DNA of 56,202 bases from an uncultured Bacteroidales bacterium. Its GTDB lineage: Bacteria; Bacteroidota; Bacteroidia; Bacteroidales; Paludibacteraceae. The translations under genes were made by a program, and so were the position numbers. The first letter of the stretch is position 1, and every line of letters starts with the position of its first letter. This document shows positions 45,812 through 56,046 of the stretch, piece by piece. Below the pieces are notes generated by a model, which was not told the origin of the DNA, did not search any database, and saw only the letters and a program-made list of their open reading frames with translations. The DNA lies in assembly GCA_903911085.1 (NCBI GenBank), contig CAIWCC010000003.1, forward strand, positions 1-56,202, read 5' to 3'.

Positions 45812-46282
45812 TTATTTCCAATTTGAATAAGGATTTACACTTAAATTACTATTATAAAAGCGTAAATCACCTGTTACTTCAGTCCCTAACCAATCTGGTT
45901 TTATTACAATATCATTCTCATTTTCAAGCTCAAGTTCTGCCAAAATCAAACCATCATTTTCGCCGTAAAACTCGTCCACTTCAAACATTTGATTCACAAA
46001 AATAACTTCATAGCGAGTTTTATCAATCACTCCTTTTTCACAAAGTTTCATCAATTCCAGTGCTTCGTTTATTGGTATTTCCTTTTCCCACTCATATCGA
46101 CTTAATCCGGAATCATTACTTTTTCCTTTAACTGTGATATAGCCCTTTTCAGCTTTAATACGAACTCGAACTGTACGCTCAGGCACTGACGACAAATACC
46201 CCTGCGTTATGCGATAACTATTTGAAGTTAAAGATTTAAATTCTCCTAATACTAAGTATTTACGTTCAATTTCTTGTGACAT
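45812..46282 (-). CDS. CYTH domain protein (triphosphate tunnel metalloenzyme)
   Basis: A 156-residue CYTH/TTM-fold protein. The hallmark ExExK motif is E4-x-E6-x-K8 (EIERKYLV), and RVRIKAEKGYITVKGK and LAELELENEND supply the charged tunnel strands. Members hydrolyse tripolyphosphate, thiamine triphosphate or nucleotide triphosphates; the substrate of this short bacterial branch is uncertain. It lies 23 bases downstream of the AddB-like gene on the same strand. Confidence 0.9.
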   Translation of the reverse strand: MSQEIERKYLVLGEFKSLTSNSYRITQGYLSSVPERTVRVRIKAEKGYITVKGKSNDSGLSRYEWEKEIPINEALELMKLCEKGVIDKTRYEVIFVNQMFEVDEFYGENDGLILAELELENENDIVIKPDWLGTEVTGDLRFYNSNLSVNPYSNWK

Positions 46283-46305
46283 AATACGAATTCTAAAATT
46301 ATTAC

Positions 46306-49260
46306 TTATCGATTACAAACTCCAACATATGCACAATATTGGCATACTTTGGTATTGCTGGTTTGACAAAATGGAATTGCGGGATTAAAAATTTCTTCCA
46401 AACATTTTGTCAAGTGCTCGCAAAATTCATTCTCGTAAATTCCAAAATCGGTTACTATTTCATTTACATTTTTCTCTGGTTTATAATGCAATTCAGTATC
46501 AAAACCATCTTTAAAAACATCGCGCATATAATAAATGCCTGGAGTTATGGTTTTTCCTTCAGATTTGGGTTTGTACAATAAGCCATACAAAAAAGTTTGC
46601 AATACAAATTTGGGGCGTTTATCTTTATTTGCCTCAAATACTTCATCTAAGTTCTTGAATTCCAAAGATCCGCTTCCTGTTTTATAATCCAAAATACGTA
46701 AACTTCCATCCTTTTCATCAACTCGGTCGATAAATCCTTTCAGGTTTACACTATTTTCACCATTCTGAATTGGAAAAGTAATGCTACAACGCTCCTCTGA
46801 ATTGATATACCGAAATGGAGCATATTTTTTATCTGTTTTTAAAACTTGTAATATGTATTTGCGAATCACAGTTGCAATTAACAAATTATTTCCTTCTAAT
46901 TCGACAATTGCTTTACTTTTCTTTTTAAAATACTTTTCGGAAAAAGCGATTGCAATTTGTTTGTCTAAATTCAACTGGTTAGCCAATAACAATTCAAAAT
47001 CAGCAACTTGCATCATTTTACCTTTGAATGGTTCGTATATGTTTTCCATTACAGCGTGAAAAAGTGTTCCAAACATGTCAGCTTCCACAGTTTCCTTTAC
47101 TTCGTTTGCTTGCTCCACTTCTTCAACACGAGTTAAGTAAAATTGCAATGGACAATCGATATAAGAGTTTATTGAAGAAGCCGAAAGTGCAGGCATTTTT
47201 TCAACCAATGTCATAAAACGTTGAAGCTTTTCCATCACCATTGGCGATTTTTCGATTTGAATGGCTTGTGGAGTACCAAAACCAATGTCAAACGAAATTG
47301 TTTTGCGTTGATATTTTATACCATAGTGATAATACAACTGATGTAAAAATCGGCTTACCTCACCTGTTTGACCAGATTCAGACCTTGAATCGTACAATAA
47401 GAAAATTCGTTTAGATCTGTGTATCAGTCGATAAAAGTTGTAAGCAGTAATTGCATCTTGATGTTCGCTAGTTGGTAAATCGAAACCTTTACGTAAATTG
47501 TAAGGTATAAAACTGTTAGAATTGCTTTTTTGAGGAAATACTCCTTCATTGAAAGATGTGATAATCAGATTTTCGAAGTCCAAACCGCGAGTTTCGAGCA
47601 CTCCCATAACTTGCAAACCATCAAGTGGTTCACCCACAAATGGAATAGTAATTCCAGCTGTAAGTTGACGTGTTAATCGCACCAAGGTATCAATAGTCAT
47701 ATCTACTTCCACTGGTTTATCTTTCATTATGTCGTTCATTCGATTGATAGTGACATAATATTGATACAAAAAATCGCATTCAAGTTGGTAATTGTGCAAC
47801 TCGCTTGATGCTTGTTGCCAACCATTCTGCAAACTTTTAAGGATTTGCAATAAATAAGGCAAAAATGTTTGAGCCTCCAATTGTGGTTGGAAAATTGATG
47901 AAAGCAAATTGTTGATTTTCAACTCATCAGCATCCACATATATCCAATTGTTTTCAGCCATATTGCGTGAGATAAGCTCTACATTATGCCCACACAGCAA
48001 AGCAATATATTGATGATTAAGGATATTTGAAACATTGAGGTGGTAAAAAGAAGTCTTATTACCGGAAATACGTATTCGACGCTGCAACTCAAAAATATGC
48101 TCAATTAAACCCGAAACTGGTGTGGCTTTTAACGGAAAACCCATTGTAACATTTACCTTTCCAATTTGCTCTGGCAATGAATGAAGTAATGGAACTAACA
48201 GATTTTCGTCGGGTAAAATTACAGCAGTATTTATCCAATTCGTATTGGGTACTTCAGGTGGAAATAGTTTATTTAGAATTGAATAAGTTTGTTTGGCTTG
48301 ACCAACTGCCGAAGGAACAGCTATCAATTCAATTTGTTTATTTTGTAACGATTCAACAATTGGTTCAATTTTCAATTTTGAAGGAAATATATTAATATTT
48401 TCTGCATAAAAACTTGAAGCTTGATTATCGCTATCTCGCAACTCAGCAGCTTCATAATCCCAATAGAAATCTGCCTGTTTGCGCTTCTGTAATTCAGCAA
48501 AAAGAGTTCTTTCGCAAGGGTTTAAAGCATTAAAACCAATAAAAACATATTGTTTGTTTTCAAATTCGGGCACTAAGTCTTTTCTGCGAAGACGCTCAGC
48601 AACATCTCTACAAATCATACCTTCGGTAGCGGTATTTTCGGATATCAATTCTGCACGAAATTGCTCGTAGATTGGGAATAATATTTTCCAAGTTGCTATA
48701 AAGTCCTCTTGCGATTTTCCCTCTACTATTGGCACAAAATTATTCCAAAACTGACGAATAGCCTCAACTTGTTTTTCAGAGAAAACATTAAAAAGCTGAT
48801 CAATTTGCTTTAATTCAGTTATATTTGTAAACAATTGTTTAGCAACAACTTGATATTTATCAATATCTTCGAAATCGGAGAGTAACATTTCACCCCAAAA
48901 AACAAATGAATCGAAAGTTTCATCACTTTTACTTTGCTCTTTATAAATGCGATACAACCTAAACAACATGCTCAATCTGTCTGCTTCTTGCCATTGCGAA
49001 GCATTTGTAAAACAATCGTTTATAGTAATTATTTGTGGTGAGAAAATTGGCTTAGCTGCAATTTCAGAAATGTATCTTTGAAAAAAAAGACCTGCTCGTC
49101 GATTTGGGAAAACGAATGTAAAATCGCTTATTCCCATATCATAATGCGCCCAAAAACTTTTTGCAATTCTAAAAAGAAATGAATTCATAACATTTTCATA
49201 ATTAATATAATACAAATATTTATCGGGGGTAATATTTAGAAAGAAGGCATTGCTAATCAT
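46306..49260 (-). CDS. AddB-like PD-(D/E)XK nuclease with inactivated helicase domain
   Basis: A 984-residue protein resembling AddB of the AddAB DNA-end resection complex. The N-terminal helicase-like part (FVFPNRRAGLFFQRYI near residue 50) lacks a Walker A motif of the active type. The C-terminal nuclease domain has D858-Y-K860 in RILDYKTGSG, and four cysteines (C703, C973, C976, C982) in the spacing of the Fe-S 'staple'. No AddA/UvrD-type partner is in the window. An internal start at 49188 (MNSFLFRIAKSF) is also plausible. Expected role: repair of double-strand breaks. Confidence 0.85.
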   Translation of the reverse strand: MISNAFFLNITPDKYLYYINYENVMNSFLFRIAKSFWAHYDMGISDFTFVFPNRRAGLFFQRYISEIAAKPIFSPQIITINDCFTNASQWQEADRLSMLFRLYRIYKEQSKSDETFDSFVFWGEMLLSDFEDIDKYQVVAKQLFTNITELKQIDQLFNVFSEKQVEAIRQFWNNFVPIVEGKSQEDFIATWKILFPIYEQFRAELISENTATEGMICRDVAERLRRKDLVPEFENKQYVFIGFNALNPCERTLFAELQKRKQADFYWDYEAAELRDSDNQASSFYAENINIFPSKLKIEPIVESLQNKQIELIAVPSAVGQAKQTYSILNKLFPPEVPNTNWINTAVILPDENLLVPLLHSLPEQIGKVNVTMGFPLKATPVSGLIEHIFELQRRIRISGNKTSFYHLNVSNILNHQYIALLCGHNVELISRNMAENNWIYVDADELKINNLLSSIFQPQLEAQTFLPYLLQILKSLQNGWQQASSELHNYQLECDFLYQYYVTINRMNDIMKDKPVEVDMTIDTLVRLTRQLTAGITIPFVGEPLDGLQVMGVLETRGLDFENLIITSFNEGVFPQKSNSNSFIPYNLRKGFDLPTSEHQDAITAYNFYRLIHRSKRIFLLYDSRSESGQTGEVSRFLHQLYYHYGIKYQRKTISFDIGFGTPQAIQIEKSPMVMEKLQRFMTLVEKMPALSASSINSYIDCPLQFYLTRVEEVEQANEVKETVEADMFGTLFHAVMENIYEPFKGKMMQVADFELLLANQLNLDKQIAIAFSEKYFKKKSKAIVELEGNNLLIATVIRKYILQVLKTDKKYAPFRYINSEERCSITFPIQNGENSVNLKGFIDRVDEKDGSLRILDYKTGSGSLEFKNLDEVFEANKDKRPKFVLQTFLYGLLYKPKSEGKTITPGIYYMRDVFKDGFDTELHYKPEKNVNEIVTDFGIYENEFCEHLTKCLEEIFNPAIPFCQTSNTKVCQYCAYVGVCNR

Positions 49261-49327
49261 ACTGAATTTTTAATCAATCCAATACCAACGAATAGCTTTA
49301 TTTGCAACAATGAAGAGTTTTTCTATT

Positions 49328-51373
49328 TTATTTTTTAAAACGTTGAATTAGATTATATGATTTGTAAATGCCTAATTCACCAGCTTTACTTAAATCGGCT
49401 AATCCTTTACCATCTTCACCAATAAATATATATGTAAGTCCACGATTGAAATAAGCTTCGGCGAAGTCTGCATCAATTTCAATTGCTTTGGAGAAATTGG
49501 AAATGGCTGTTTTAAAATCTTTTTGTGTACAAAGTATATTGGCTTTATTGAAATATGCAAATGAAAAATCGGGGCTTAATGCATTGACTTTCTCATAATC
49601 ACGCATAATCATTTCAACATCAAAAAGCGATTTATTTTCTTCTTGTATTTTTTTTGCTTTATCAATTGCACTTTTATCATTACTTACCGTAGAAGTTTGA
49701 TCGGCAGAACTTTTTATAAATTCAGCTAATTTATTTCGGATACTGGCACGATAAAAATATGCTAACATAAAATTGGGTCGAAGAATAATAGCTTTATTCA
49801 AATCTTCAATTGAACTATTAAAATCTTGAACTAAAGCAAATTCCAAAGCACGATTAAAGAAATAATCGGGGTTTGAGTCATCTTGTGAGAGTTGATTTGA
49901 AATTACATTAATAGCTTCAAAATGAGAGTTAATAAGTTCTGAAGTTAGTGGAATTTCATTGTTAGTTATTTTCAAAATTGAACTTAACTTTCTTTGTTTA
50001 TTGTATAAATCAAGAGCTGGATAGAAAATATTTGTCTGCCTATTTTCTACGGTTTTGGCATAATATGTAAGTGTAAAACTTTTTTCATTCACCACATCGG
50101 TATATTTGTCTTGAACCGCACCACGGTTTGAATTTTCATATTTTGATTCAGTTTCAGAATCATCAATATTTTGAGCTGCAAAACGATTAAAAAGCTCAGT
50201 TTTATTTCCTGAATTGCTTTTTTGAGTATTTTTAGCCATTTTATTATTGGCTACAATATTTTCTTTCGATTTCCGATTTAAATAATCCTTATTTTGTTCA
50301 ATATTATACGCTAGTTGACGATAACGAAAAGCATCTTTTTTATTGCCTAAAGCATCATAAGCTTCTGCTATACCGCTATAAGCAGGAATAAAGTATTGAT
50401 ATTTTTCTATTATCTTTTTGTAATCTTTTATTGCACTTCTATTATCACCAATTGTATTTTCCAACATTGCTTTTCGCAGAAGTGCTTCATTATTGGTCGA
50501 ATCTAATTTCAGTACAATGGTTAAATCACTCAAAGCATTATTATTATCACCCAAGTTGGCACGCAACAAACCACGGTTATAATACGCCAAATCACTATTC
50601 TTATCCAATTTGATGGCTTCATTATAATCGTTTAACGCTTGGTTGTAATTTTTTCGTTGAACATTAAGTATGCCTCTATTTATATAATCGCCAAAGAATG
50701 TGGATTTACGTTTAATTGCTTCACTGAAATCGCTTAAAGCACCTTTTTCATCTTTCTTCTGCATTTTGAGAAACCCACGTGCACTCCATCCCAAACAACT
50801 TGCACTATCCATTTGAAGAAATTTATCAAAACTCAGAGTTGCGCCTACAGTATCTTTCATCGACAGTTGCAAACGTCCTTTTTCGTAATAAATACTTGCA
50901 GTTTTGGGGCTTAATCTGCGGTAAGTTTCTAAATCAGCCATTGCTCCTTCATAATCTTTGTCTCTTTCGCGAACATCCATTCTGTTCATCAACAAATACA
51001 AACTATTGGGACTGAATTCTAATGCTTTAGTAAAATCGGCGGTCGCTTCTTTATAAAACTCCATTCGTCGACGAGCATAACCACGAGCATAATAAGCCTG
51101 AGGCATAAAAGGATTACGCTCAATGGCTTCACTGCAATCTTGATCGGCACTTTGAAAATCTCCCAATTGAAGTTTGGCAATTGCTCTATAAAGATAAGGC
51201 TCCGCTAGGTATGGTTTAATTTTTATAACTTGATTAAAATACTGAATAGAAAGAACATAATCTTCAAAATAAAGTGCATTTCGTCCAATAGTTAGAATGC
51301 GCTCAGTATTCCATTGAGCCATAGCCGAAACTTGACACAACAAACAAAAAGATATAAAAATGAACTTTTTCAA
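49328..51373 (-). CDS. Exported TPR repeat protein
   Basis: A 681-residue protein with a signal peptide (MKKFIFISFCLLCQVSAMA) followed by about nine tetratricopeptide repeats at residues 20-345 (for example PYLYRAIAKLQLGDFQSADQDCSEAIERNP), a low-complexity charged linker around 370-430, and two to three more TPRs near the C-terminus (FAYFNKANILCTQKDFKTAISNFSKAIEID). TPR proteins are interaction scaffolds; no partner is suggested except the neighbouring class A PBP, which lies 66 bases upstream on the same strand. Confidence 0.82.
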   Translation of the reverse strand: MKKFIFISFCLLCQVSAMAQWNTERILTIGRNALYFEDYVLSIQYFNQVIKIKPYLAEPYLYRAIAKLQLGDFQSADQDCSEAIERNPFMPQAYYARGYARRRMEFYKEATADFTKALEFSPNSLYLLMNRMDVRERDKDYEGAMADLETYRRLSPKTASIYYEKGRLQLSMKDTVGATLSFDKFLQMDSASCLGWSARGFLKMQKKDEKGALSDFSEAIKRKSTFFGDYINRGILNVQRKNYNQALNDYNEAIKLDKNSDLAYYNRGLLRANLGDNNNALSDLTIVLKLDSTNNEALLRKAMLENTIGDNRSAIKDYKKIIEKYQYFIPAYSGIAEAYDALGNKKDAFRYRQLAYNIEQNKDYLNRKSKENIVANNKMAKNTQKSNSGNKTELFNRFAAQNIDDSETESKYENSNRGAVQDKYTDVVNEKSFTLTYYAKTVENRQTNIFYPALDLYNKQRKLSSILKITNNEIPLTSELINSHFEAINVISNQLSQDDSNPDYFFNRALEFALVQDFNSSIEDLNKAIILRPNFMLAYFYRASIRNKLAEFIKSSADQTSTVSNDKSAIDKAKKIQEENKSLFDVEMIMRDYEKVNALSPDFSFAYFNKANILCTQKDFKTAISNFSKAIEIDADFAEAYFNRGLTYIFIGEDGKGLADLSKAGELGIYKSYNLIQRFKK

Positions 51374-51439
51374 TATAAATATTAATTTTGCAAAATTGAA
51401 CTCTACAAACCTTTCAAACTCTTCAAACCTTTAGAACGC

Positions 51440-53749
51440 TTATTCCGTAACCTCCACATCACAACCCGCTGTTGCACTGAACGAACTTGGCATTTCAAAT
51501 TGTTCGGAAGCTGAATAACCTAGTTCCGAATCTCCTAAAACTTTTTTCATATATAAAGCCCAGATAGGTAAAGCCATACTGGCACCTTGACCTTCAGCAA
51601 TATTATCGAAATGAATAGAGCGATCTTCACCACCAACCCAAACACCAGAAACTAACGAAGGCGTATAACCCATAAACCAACCATCGGAATTGTTTTGAGT
51701 AGTACCCGTTTTTCCACCCATTGGCATTGTTAATCCATATTTATTACGAATTCTACTACCAGTACCACCATCAACAACAGCGCGCATCATATAAATCATT
51801 TTATAAGCAGTTGATTCACTGAAAATTTCATGCATTTGAGGTGTAAATGAACCAATCACATTACCGTTAGCATCCTCAATTCGTGTTACATACAATGGGT
51901 CTACGCGTATTCCTTTATTTGCAAAAGCAGTGTATGCATCAACCATTTCGCCAACAGAAATTTCGCATGGACCTAAACACAATGAAACAACAGGATCTAA
52001 CTGACCTTTGATGCCAAATGAACGCATAAGTTTTACTAACGATTCTGGTGTAAATAAACTCATCAAATAACCAGAGATCCAGTTATTTGAATTAGCCAAT
52101 CCCCAACGTAGAGTTACAGGCTGACCAACTGGACCTTTTGAAGCATTTTTAGGTGACCATCTAGCTCCTGTGCCCGTAATTAATGTTATGGGTTGAAGTA
52201 TAGTCTTATCACATGGCCACATCCCTTCTTCCATAGCCAATGTATAAAGAAAAGGTTTAACTGTAGAACCAACCTGACGTTTTCCAACATTTACCATATC
52301 ATATTGAAATTGACTGAAATCTGGTCCACCAACATAAGCTTTTACATTACCATTGTGAGGATTCATTGACATAAATCCACAACGTAGAAAATGCTTATGA
52401 TAGCGTATTGAATCCATTGGCGACATAATTGTATCAATATCACCTTTGTACGAAAAAACTTGCAACTCAATTTTCTTTTTGAAAGCCAACGCAATTTCCG
52501 ATTCGCTACAACCAGCTTCTTTCATTCTCAAATAACGATCCGATTGTTTCATTGAACGCGTCATAATTGCATCGATATCAATTTGTGTCATTTTGCGAGA
52601 AAATGGCGCATAGCTACGATTTATTTTTTCTTTAAAAAAAAGTTTTTGTAAAGAAATTATATGCTCATTCACAGCATCTTCAGCATAAGATTGCATTCGT
52701 GAATCTATAGTTGTATATATTTTCAAACCATCTGTATAAATATTGTACGGTGAACCATCTGGCTTTCTATTTTTATTACAGAAACCATAAAGTGGATTAT
52801 TCTGCCATGCCCAAGTATCTTCTTCAAATTTTCTATCCTGCCAACTAGCATAATCACTTCTACTTGGCTCTTTAGCAGTTAGTAGTATTCTTAAATACTC
52901 TCTAAAATAGGCTGCTAACCCAAGTTTATGGTCAACTTTTTGATAATGAAGAGTGAGGGGTAAAACTTTTAAAGAATCATATTGCTCATCGGTAATGAAA
53001 TCTGCCTTACGCATTTGGTTGAGAACCACGTTTCTTCTTTCACGAGTTCGTTCGTTGAAACGAACTGGATTAAATAGAGATGGATTTTTACACATTCCAA
53101 TCAATGTAGCAGCTTCTTGAATCTTTAATTTTGCTGGTGTAGTGCTGAAATATATTTGAGCAGCAGATTTAATTCCCACAGCATTATTCAAAAAACCAAA
53201 TTGATTGAGATACATTGTCATAATCTCTTCTTTGGTGTACAATTTCTCCAGTTTTACCGAAATAACCCACTCAATTGGTTTCTGCAATGCACGTTCAATA
53301 AAATTATCAGCTTGAGGAGAATAAAGTTGTTTGGCCAATTGCTGGGTAATAGTACTTCCACCACCAGAACTTTTATGCTGAAGAATTCCAGTTAGAATAA
53401 ATGCACGTGTCAAAGCAAAACCATCAATACCTGAATGATCATAAAACCGAACATCCTCAGTAGCAACCAATGCGTTTACAACATTTGCTGAAATTTCGTG
53501 ATACTGAACTCCAACACGGTTTTCTTTCCGAAAATAACGTCCTAATGTCTGTAAATCAGATGAATAAATTTCAGTTGCATATTTACTCTTTGGATTTTGT
53601 AATTCATCGATTGGTGGAAGGTAACCAATCCAACCTATATTTATGAAAACAAAAATTAAAACCACTGAAAGTATTCCGAAAGCAAATAACTGCCAAAATA
53701 TCTTTAAGAATTTAGTGCGAATACCGCCTTTTTGAGATATATTATCCAT
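51440..53749 (-). CDS. Class A penicillin-binding protein (PBP1A type)
   Basis: A 769-residue bifunctional peptidoglycan synthase anchored by one transmembrane segment (about 18-42). The glycosyltransferase (GT51) domain has the catalytic glutamate E98 in ATEDVRFYDH and the GGSTITQQLAKQL motif. The transpeptidase domain has S495-T-V-K498, an SNN-type motif in LANSNNW, and K680-T-G-T. It polymerises lipid II and cross-links the strands. A TACTTTTG -7 box (53775-53782, minus strand) lies 26 bases upstream. Confidence 0.97.
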   Translation of the reverse strand: MDNISQKGGIRTKFLKIFWQLFAFGILSVVLIFVFINIGWIGYLPPIDELQNPKSKYATEIYSSDLQTLGRYFRKENRVGVQYHEISANVVNALVATEDVRFYDHSGIDGFALTRAFILTGILQHKSSGGGSTITQQLAKQLYSPQADNFIERALQKPIEWVISVKLEKLYTKEEIMTMYLNQFGFLNNAVGIKSAAQIYFSTTPAKLKIQEAATLIGMCKNPSLFNPVRFNERTRERRNVVLNQMRKADFITDEQYDSLKVLPLTLHYQKVDHKLGLAAYFREYLRILLTAKEPSRSDYASWQDRKFEEDTWAWQNNPLYGFCNKNRKPDGSPYNIYTDGLKIYTTIDSRMQSYAEDAVNEHIISLQKLFFKEKINRSYAPFSRKMTQIDIDAIMTRSMKQSDRYLRMKEAGCSESEIALAFKKKIELQVFSYKGDIDTIMSPMDSIRYHKHFLRCGFMSMNPHNGNVKAYVGGPDFSQFQYDMVNVGKRQVGSTVKPFLYTLAMEEGMWPCDKTILQPITLITGTGARWSPKNASKGPVGQPVTLRWGLANSNNWISGYLMSLFTPESLVKLMRSFGIKGQLDPVVSLCLGPCEISVGEMVDAYTAFANKGIRVDPLYVTRIEDANGNVIGSFTPQMHEIFSESTAYKMIYMMRAVVDGGTGSRIRNKYGLTMPMGGKTGTTQNNSDGWFMGYTPSLVSGVWVGGEDRSIHFDNIAEGQGASMALPIWALYMKKVLGDSELGYSASEQFEMPSSFSATAGCDVEVTE

Positions 53750-53774
53750 AAAACCGTGTTAAATAAAAGAACTG

Positions 53775-53782
53775 CAAAAGTA
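53775..53782 (-). promoter_or_regulatory. Putative -7 box of the PBP1A promoter
   Basis: TACTTTTG on the minus strand, 26 bases before the PBP start. No clear -33 TTG at the expected spacing. Confidence 0.42.
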
Positions 53783-53942
53783 CTATTTTTTTTTGTATTG
53801 AATGAACCGATATTTGTTGTTATTGTATTTATTTTCGAAGTAAATAAATTGTTATAAATATCATTAATAAAAATGCTTCAACTATAAAAAACATGATATT
53901 AAAATACATGTCAAACGTAAATATATCAACCGATTAGCGAAA

Positions 53943-55070
53943 CTAAACTTTCATTATCTGTGTCAATATGAGATTTGAAATTTGAATTCCATCGGCGCTT
54001 AAACGAAGTTTATTATCAAAACAATATACTTTTTTTGATTCAATAAACATTTTAATATTTTTTAAACAATATAATTTTAATTCAGTTCCAAAGTTTTCTT
54101 CAAGCATTTGTAAATCCAATCCATCGGATGTACGCAACGAAACCATTACAAAATCATTATAAAGATCGTTTTCTGTCAATTTTTCGAATTCAAAATAAGT
54201 AGTGTTGTTATTTATAGCACAAATATATTCACTTATTGAAGAAATATTCCATTGTCGAGAACTTAAATTATAAGAATGAGCTGATGGTCCAACCCCAATG
54301 TATGGTTCTTGTTTCCAATAAGATGTGTTGTGACGTGAACGAAAATTTTGAAGTGAAAAGTTTGAAATTTCATATTTTTCAAAACCGTTTTGATTCATTT
54401 TTTCTATTAACAAAAGATACATTTGATTCATAGTTTCATCATCAACAATTGTTATTTCATTATTTTCACGCTGTTTCCAAAGTTCAGTTCCCTCTTCGTA
54501 AGTCAAACCGTAGGAAGAAATATGTTGTACACCAAGTTGAAAAGCTGTATCAAGTAGATTATTCCAGGCTTCTATCGTTTGAAATGGCAATCCATATATC
54601 AAATCAATACTAATATTTGAAAAACCAAATCTTTGAGCAATATGTACAGCCTCAATAGCTTGATTACCGGTATGGCGTCTATTAATTCTTTTCAGATCTT
54701 CATCATCAAAAGATTGAATTCCAATGCTAATACGATTGAAAGGTAGAGAACTTAACGACTCTAAATACACTTCAGTCAAATCATCAGGATTTGCCTCAAA
54801 GGTGATTTCTGCATTTTTCGCAACTTCAAATAATGAATATATCGTTTCAAAAATAATCAAAAACTGCTCATATTTTAAAATACTCGGAGTTCCGCCGCCA
54901 AAATATATAGTATTTATTGGTTCAATTGGCAGATAATTCTTTCGCAGTTCAAGTTCCTTAATAATTGATTTAACTAAAGAAGGAATTGATTGAGGTGAAA
55001 CTTCAGTATAAAAGTCACAATACGTACATCTTTTGTTACAAAATGGAATATGAATATAAATTCCTGCCAT
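53943..55070 (-). CDS. hemW: Heme chaperone HemW (radical SAM)
   Basis: A 375-residue radical SAM protein once annotated as oxygen-independent coproporphyrinogen III oxidase. The cluster motif is C11-x3-C15-x2-C18 (CNKRCTYCDF), followed by the GGGTPS SAM-binding segment. The HNxxYW motif, H247-N-T-S-Y-W, marks HemW proteins that bind and transfer heme, in contrast to true HemN. The gene is divergent from tRNA-Pro; a TAATTTTG -7 box (55134-55141, minus strand) lies about 65 bases upstream. Confidence 0.94.
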   Translation of the reverse strand: MAGIYIHIPFCNKRCTYCDFYTEVSPQSIPSLVKSIIKELELRKNYLPIEPINTIYFGGGTPSILKYEQFLIIFETIYSLFEVAKNAEITFEANPDDLTEVYLESLSSLPFNRISIGIQSFDDEDLKRINRRHTGNQAIEAVHIAQRFGFSNISIDLIYGLPFQTIEAWNNLLDTAFQLGVQHISSYGLTYEEGTELWKQRENNEITIVDDETMNQMYLLLIEKMNQNGFEKYEISNFSLQNFRSRHNTSYWKQEPYIGVGPSAHSYNLSSRQWNISSISEYICAINNNTTYFEFEKLTENDLYNDFVMVSLRTSDGLDLQMLEENFGTELKLYCLKNIKMFIESKKVYCFDNKLRLSADGIQISNLILTQIMKV

Positions 55071-55151
55071 AATTAAGTTTTTATTTTTCAGCTATTTGAA
55101 ATCAAATCAAAAAAAAATATGTAATATTTTTGACAAAATTACAACAAAAAG

Positions 55152-55182
55152 TTTGTATAATCGAAAAAAGAGAGTACCTTTG
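55152..55182 (+). promoter_or_regulatory. Promoter of tRNA-Pro
   Basis: TTTG (55152-55155) and TACCTTTG (55175-55182) with exactly 19-base spacing, the best consensus match in the window. The predicted start is near 55189, 20 bases before the tRNA. Confidence 0.75.
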
Positions 55183-55208
55183 CACTCGCAATTCAGAAAT
55201 GATATGCA

Positions 55209-55283
55209 CGGGGTGTAGCGCAGTCCGGTTAGCGCACCTGCTTTGGGAGCAGGGGGTCGTGGGTTCGAATCCCGCTACCCCGA
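55209..55283 (+). tRNA. tRNA-Pro (anticodon UGG)
   Basis: A full cloverleaf: acceptor stem CGGGGTG with TACCCCG (one G-U), D-arm GCGC...GCGC, anticodon stem CCTGC/GCAGG with loop TTTGGGA giving anticodon TGG, and T-arm with the TTCGAAT loop. The discriminator base is A (55283). CCA is not encoded. A promoter precedes it and a perfect 13-bp hairpin follows within five bases. Confidence 0.97.
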
Positions 55284-55287
55284 CTTG

Positions 55288-55331
55288 AAAATCAGCCACT
55301 TACAGCAAAATGTGAGTGGCTGATTTTGCAT
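55288..55331 (+). terminator. Hairpin terminator after tRNA-Pro
   Basis: AAAATCAGCCACT pairs perfectly with AGTGGCTGATTTT (13 bp) around a 14-base loop. The stem ends in TTTT. Confidence 0.8.
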
Positions 55332-55423
55332 CTATACATTTTTCTATACATTTTTCAGAATAGGAAAACAAATAAATAACACATAGAAAAGTAATAGAAC
55401 AATGATTTCATATACTATTGCGA

Positions 55424-55918
55424 CTAGAAATTATCGACAATTCCATACAATCCTTTTCTTTCGTTTTTAGCCTTAATATTCAATATCTGATAGTTTGTGA
55501 GCTCACTACAATAAAAGCGGCTGTACGGCTTTGCATATCCTTCTGCAATCATTATTTCATTTACACATCTACCATCGGGCAAATAAACATAAGCCAATTT
55601 TCTTCCATAAGGATCTACTTCATTTCCTTTTTCTAGTTTAATATTTAGTAATGTTCCCGGAAGTACTAATTCTTTCAAAAAATTAAAAGACAACCTTCCC
55701 AACATCATTAATAATGCACCTGCAATGTGTGTTTCTCGTTCGTCTTGAAATAATTTTCGACATGATTTAATTTCCGGAGCATCTATCCCCAAAAATCTGA
55801 TTTCAAGCTCTGATTTATTGCCTAAATCATTCAAAATTGCACCATCTCCAACCACAACCTTATATAAAAACAAGTGATTTATTACAATTCTGCACTCAAA
55901 TATACTACTTTCTATCAT
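55424..55918 (-). CDS. Thermonuclease (SNase-like) family protein
   Basis: A 164-residue OB-fold nuclease of the staphylococcal nuclease family. Recognisable elements are VVVGDGAIL (calcium-site aspartate D25), EIRFLGIDAPE (active-site arginine near R41 and E49), and DPYGRKLAYVYLPDG with the second arginine. The C-terminal helix region has NEIMIAEGYAKPYSRF. It lacks an obvious signal peptide, unlike secreted thermonucleases, so it may act inside the cell or have a different start. It is convergent with tRNA-Pro and divergent from the gene at the right edge. Confidence 0.82.
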   Translation of the reverse strand: MIESSIFECRIVINHLFLYKVVVGDGAILNDLGNKSELEIRFLGIDAPEIKSCRKLFQDERETHIAGALLMMLGRLSFNFLKELVLPGTLLNIKLEKGNEVDPYGRKLAYVYLPDGRCVNEIMIAEGYAKPYSRFYCSELTNYQILNIKAKNERKGLYGIVDNF

Positions 55919-55936
55919 ATTACTCTTAATTAACTG

Positions 55937-55967
55937 TTGACAACCATTTTTATATTATATATCTTTG
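55937..55967 (+). promoter_or_regulatory. Promoter of the right-edge gene
   Basis: TTG (55937-55939) and TATCTTTG (55960-55967), 20-base spacing, a good consensus match. The leader of about 75 bases contains an 11-codon mini-ORF (56009-56044) ending two bases before the gene's ATG. Confidence 0.6.
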
Positions 55968-56046
55968 GTTTAAAATTAGTTATAAAATTTCAAACTACAA
56001 AAAAGAGTATGAAAAAGAATATTATTAACACTTTAAACATTTAATT

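Noticed and set aside
55102-55299. 65-residue minus-strand ORF with the phrase VAGFEPTTPCSQSRCANRTALHP
   Set aside because: This is the antisense translation of the tRNA-Pro gene, a well-known false ORF.
55332-55355. Tandem 12-bp repeat (CTATACATTTTT twice) after tRNA-Pro as an integration att site
   Set aside because: No integrase and no copy of the tRNA 3' end is present in the window; a short AT-rich duplication is enough to explain it.
55583-55708. CRISPR array or other regular spaced repeats anywhere in the window
   Set aside because: No set of three or more identical spaced repeats was seen here or elsewhere; only short local duplications and coding repeats.
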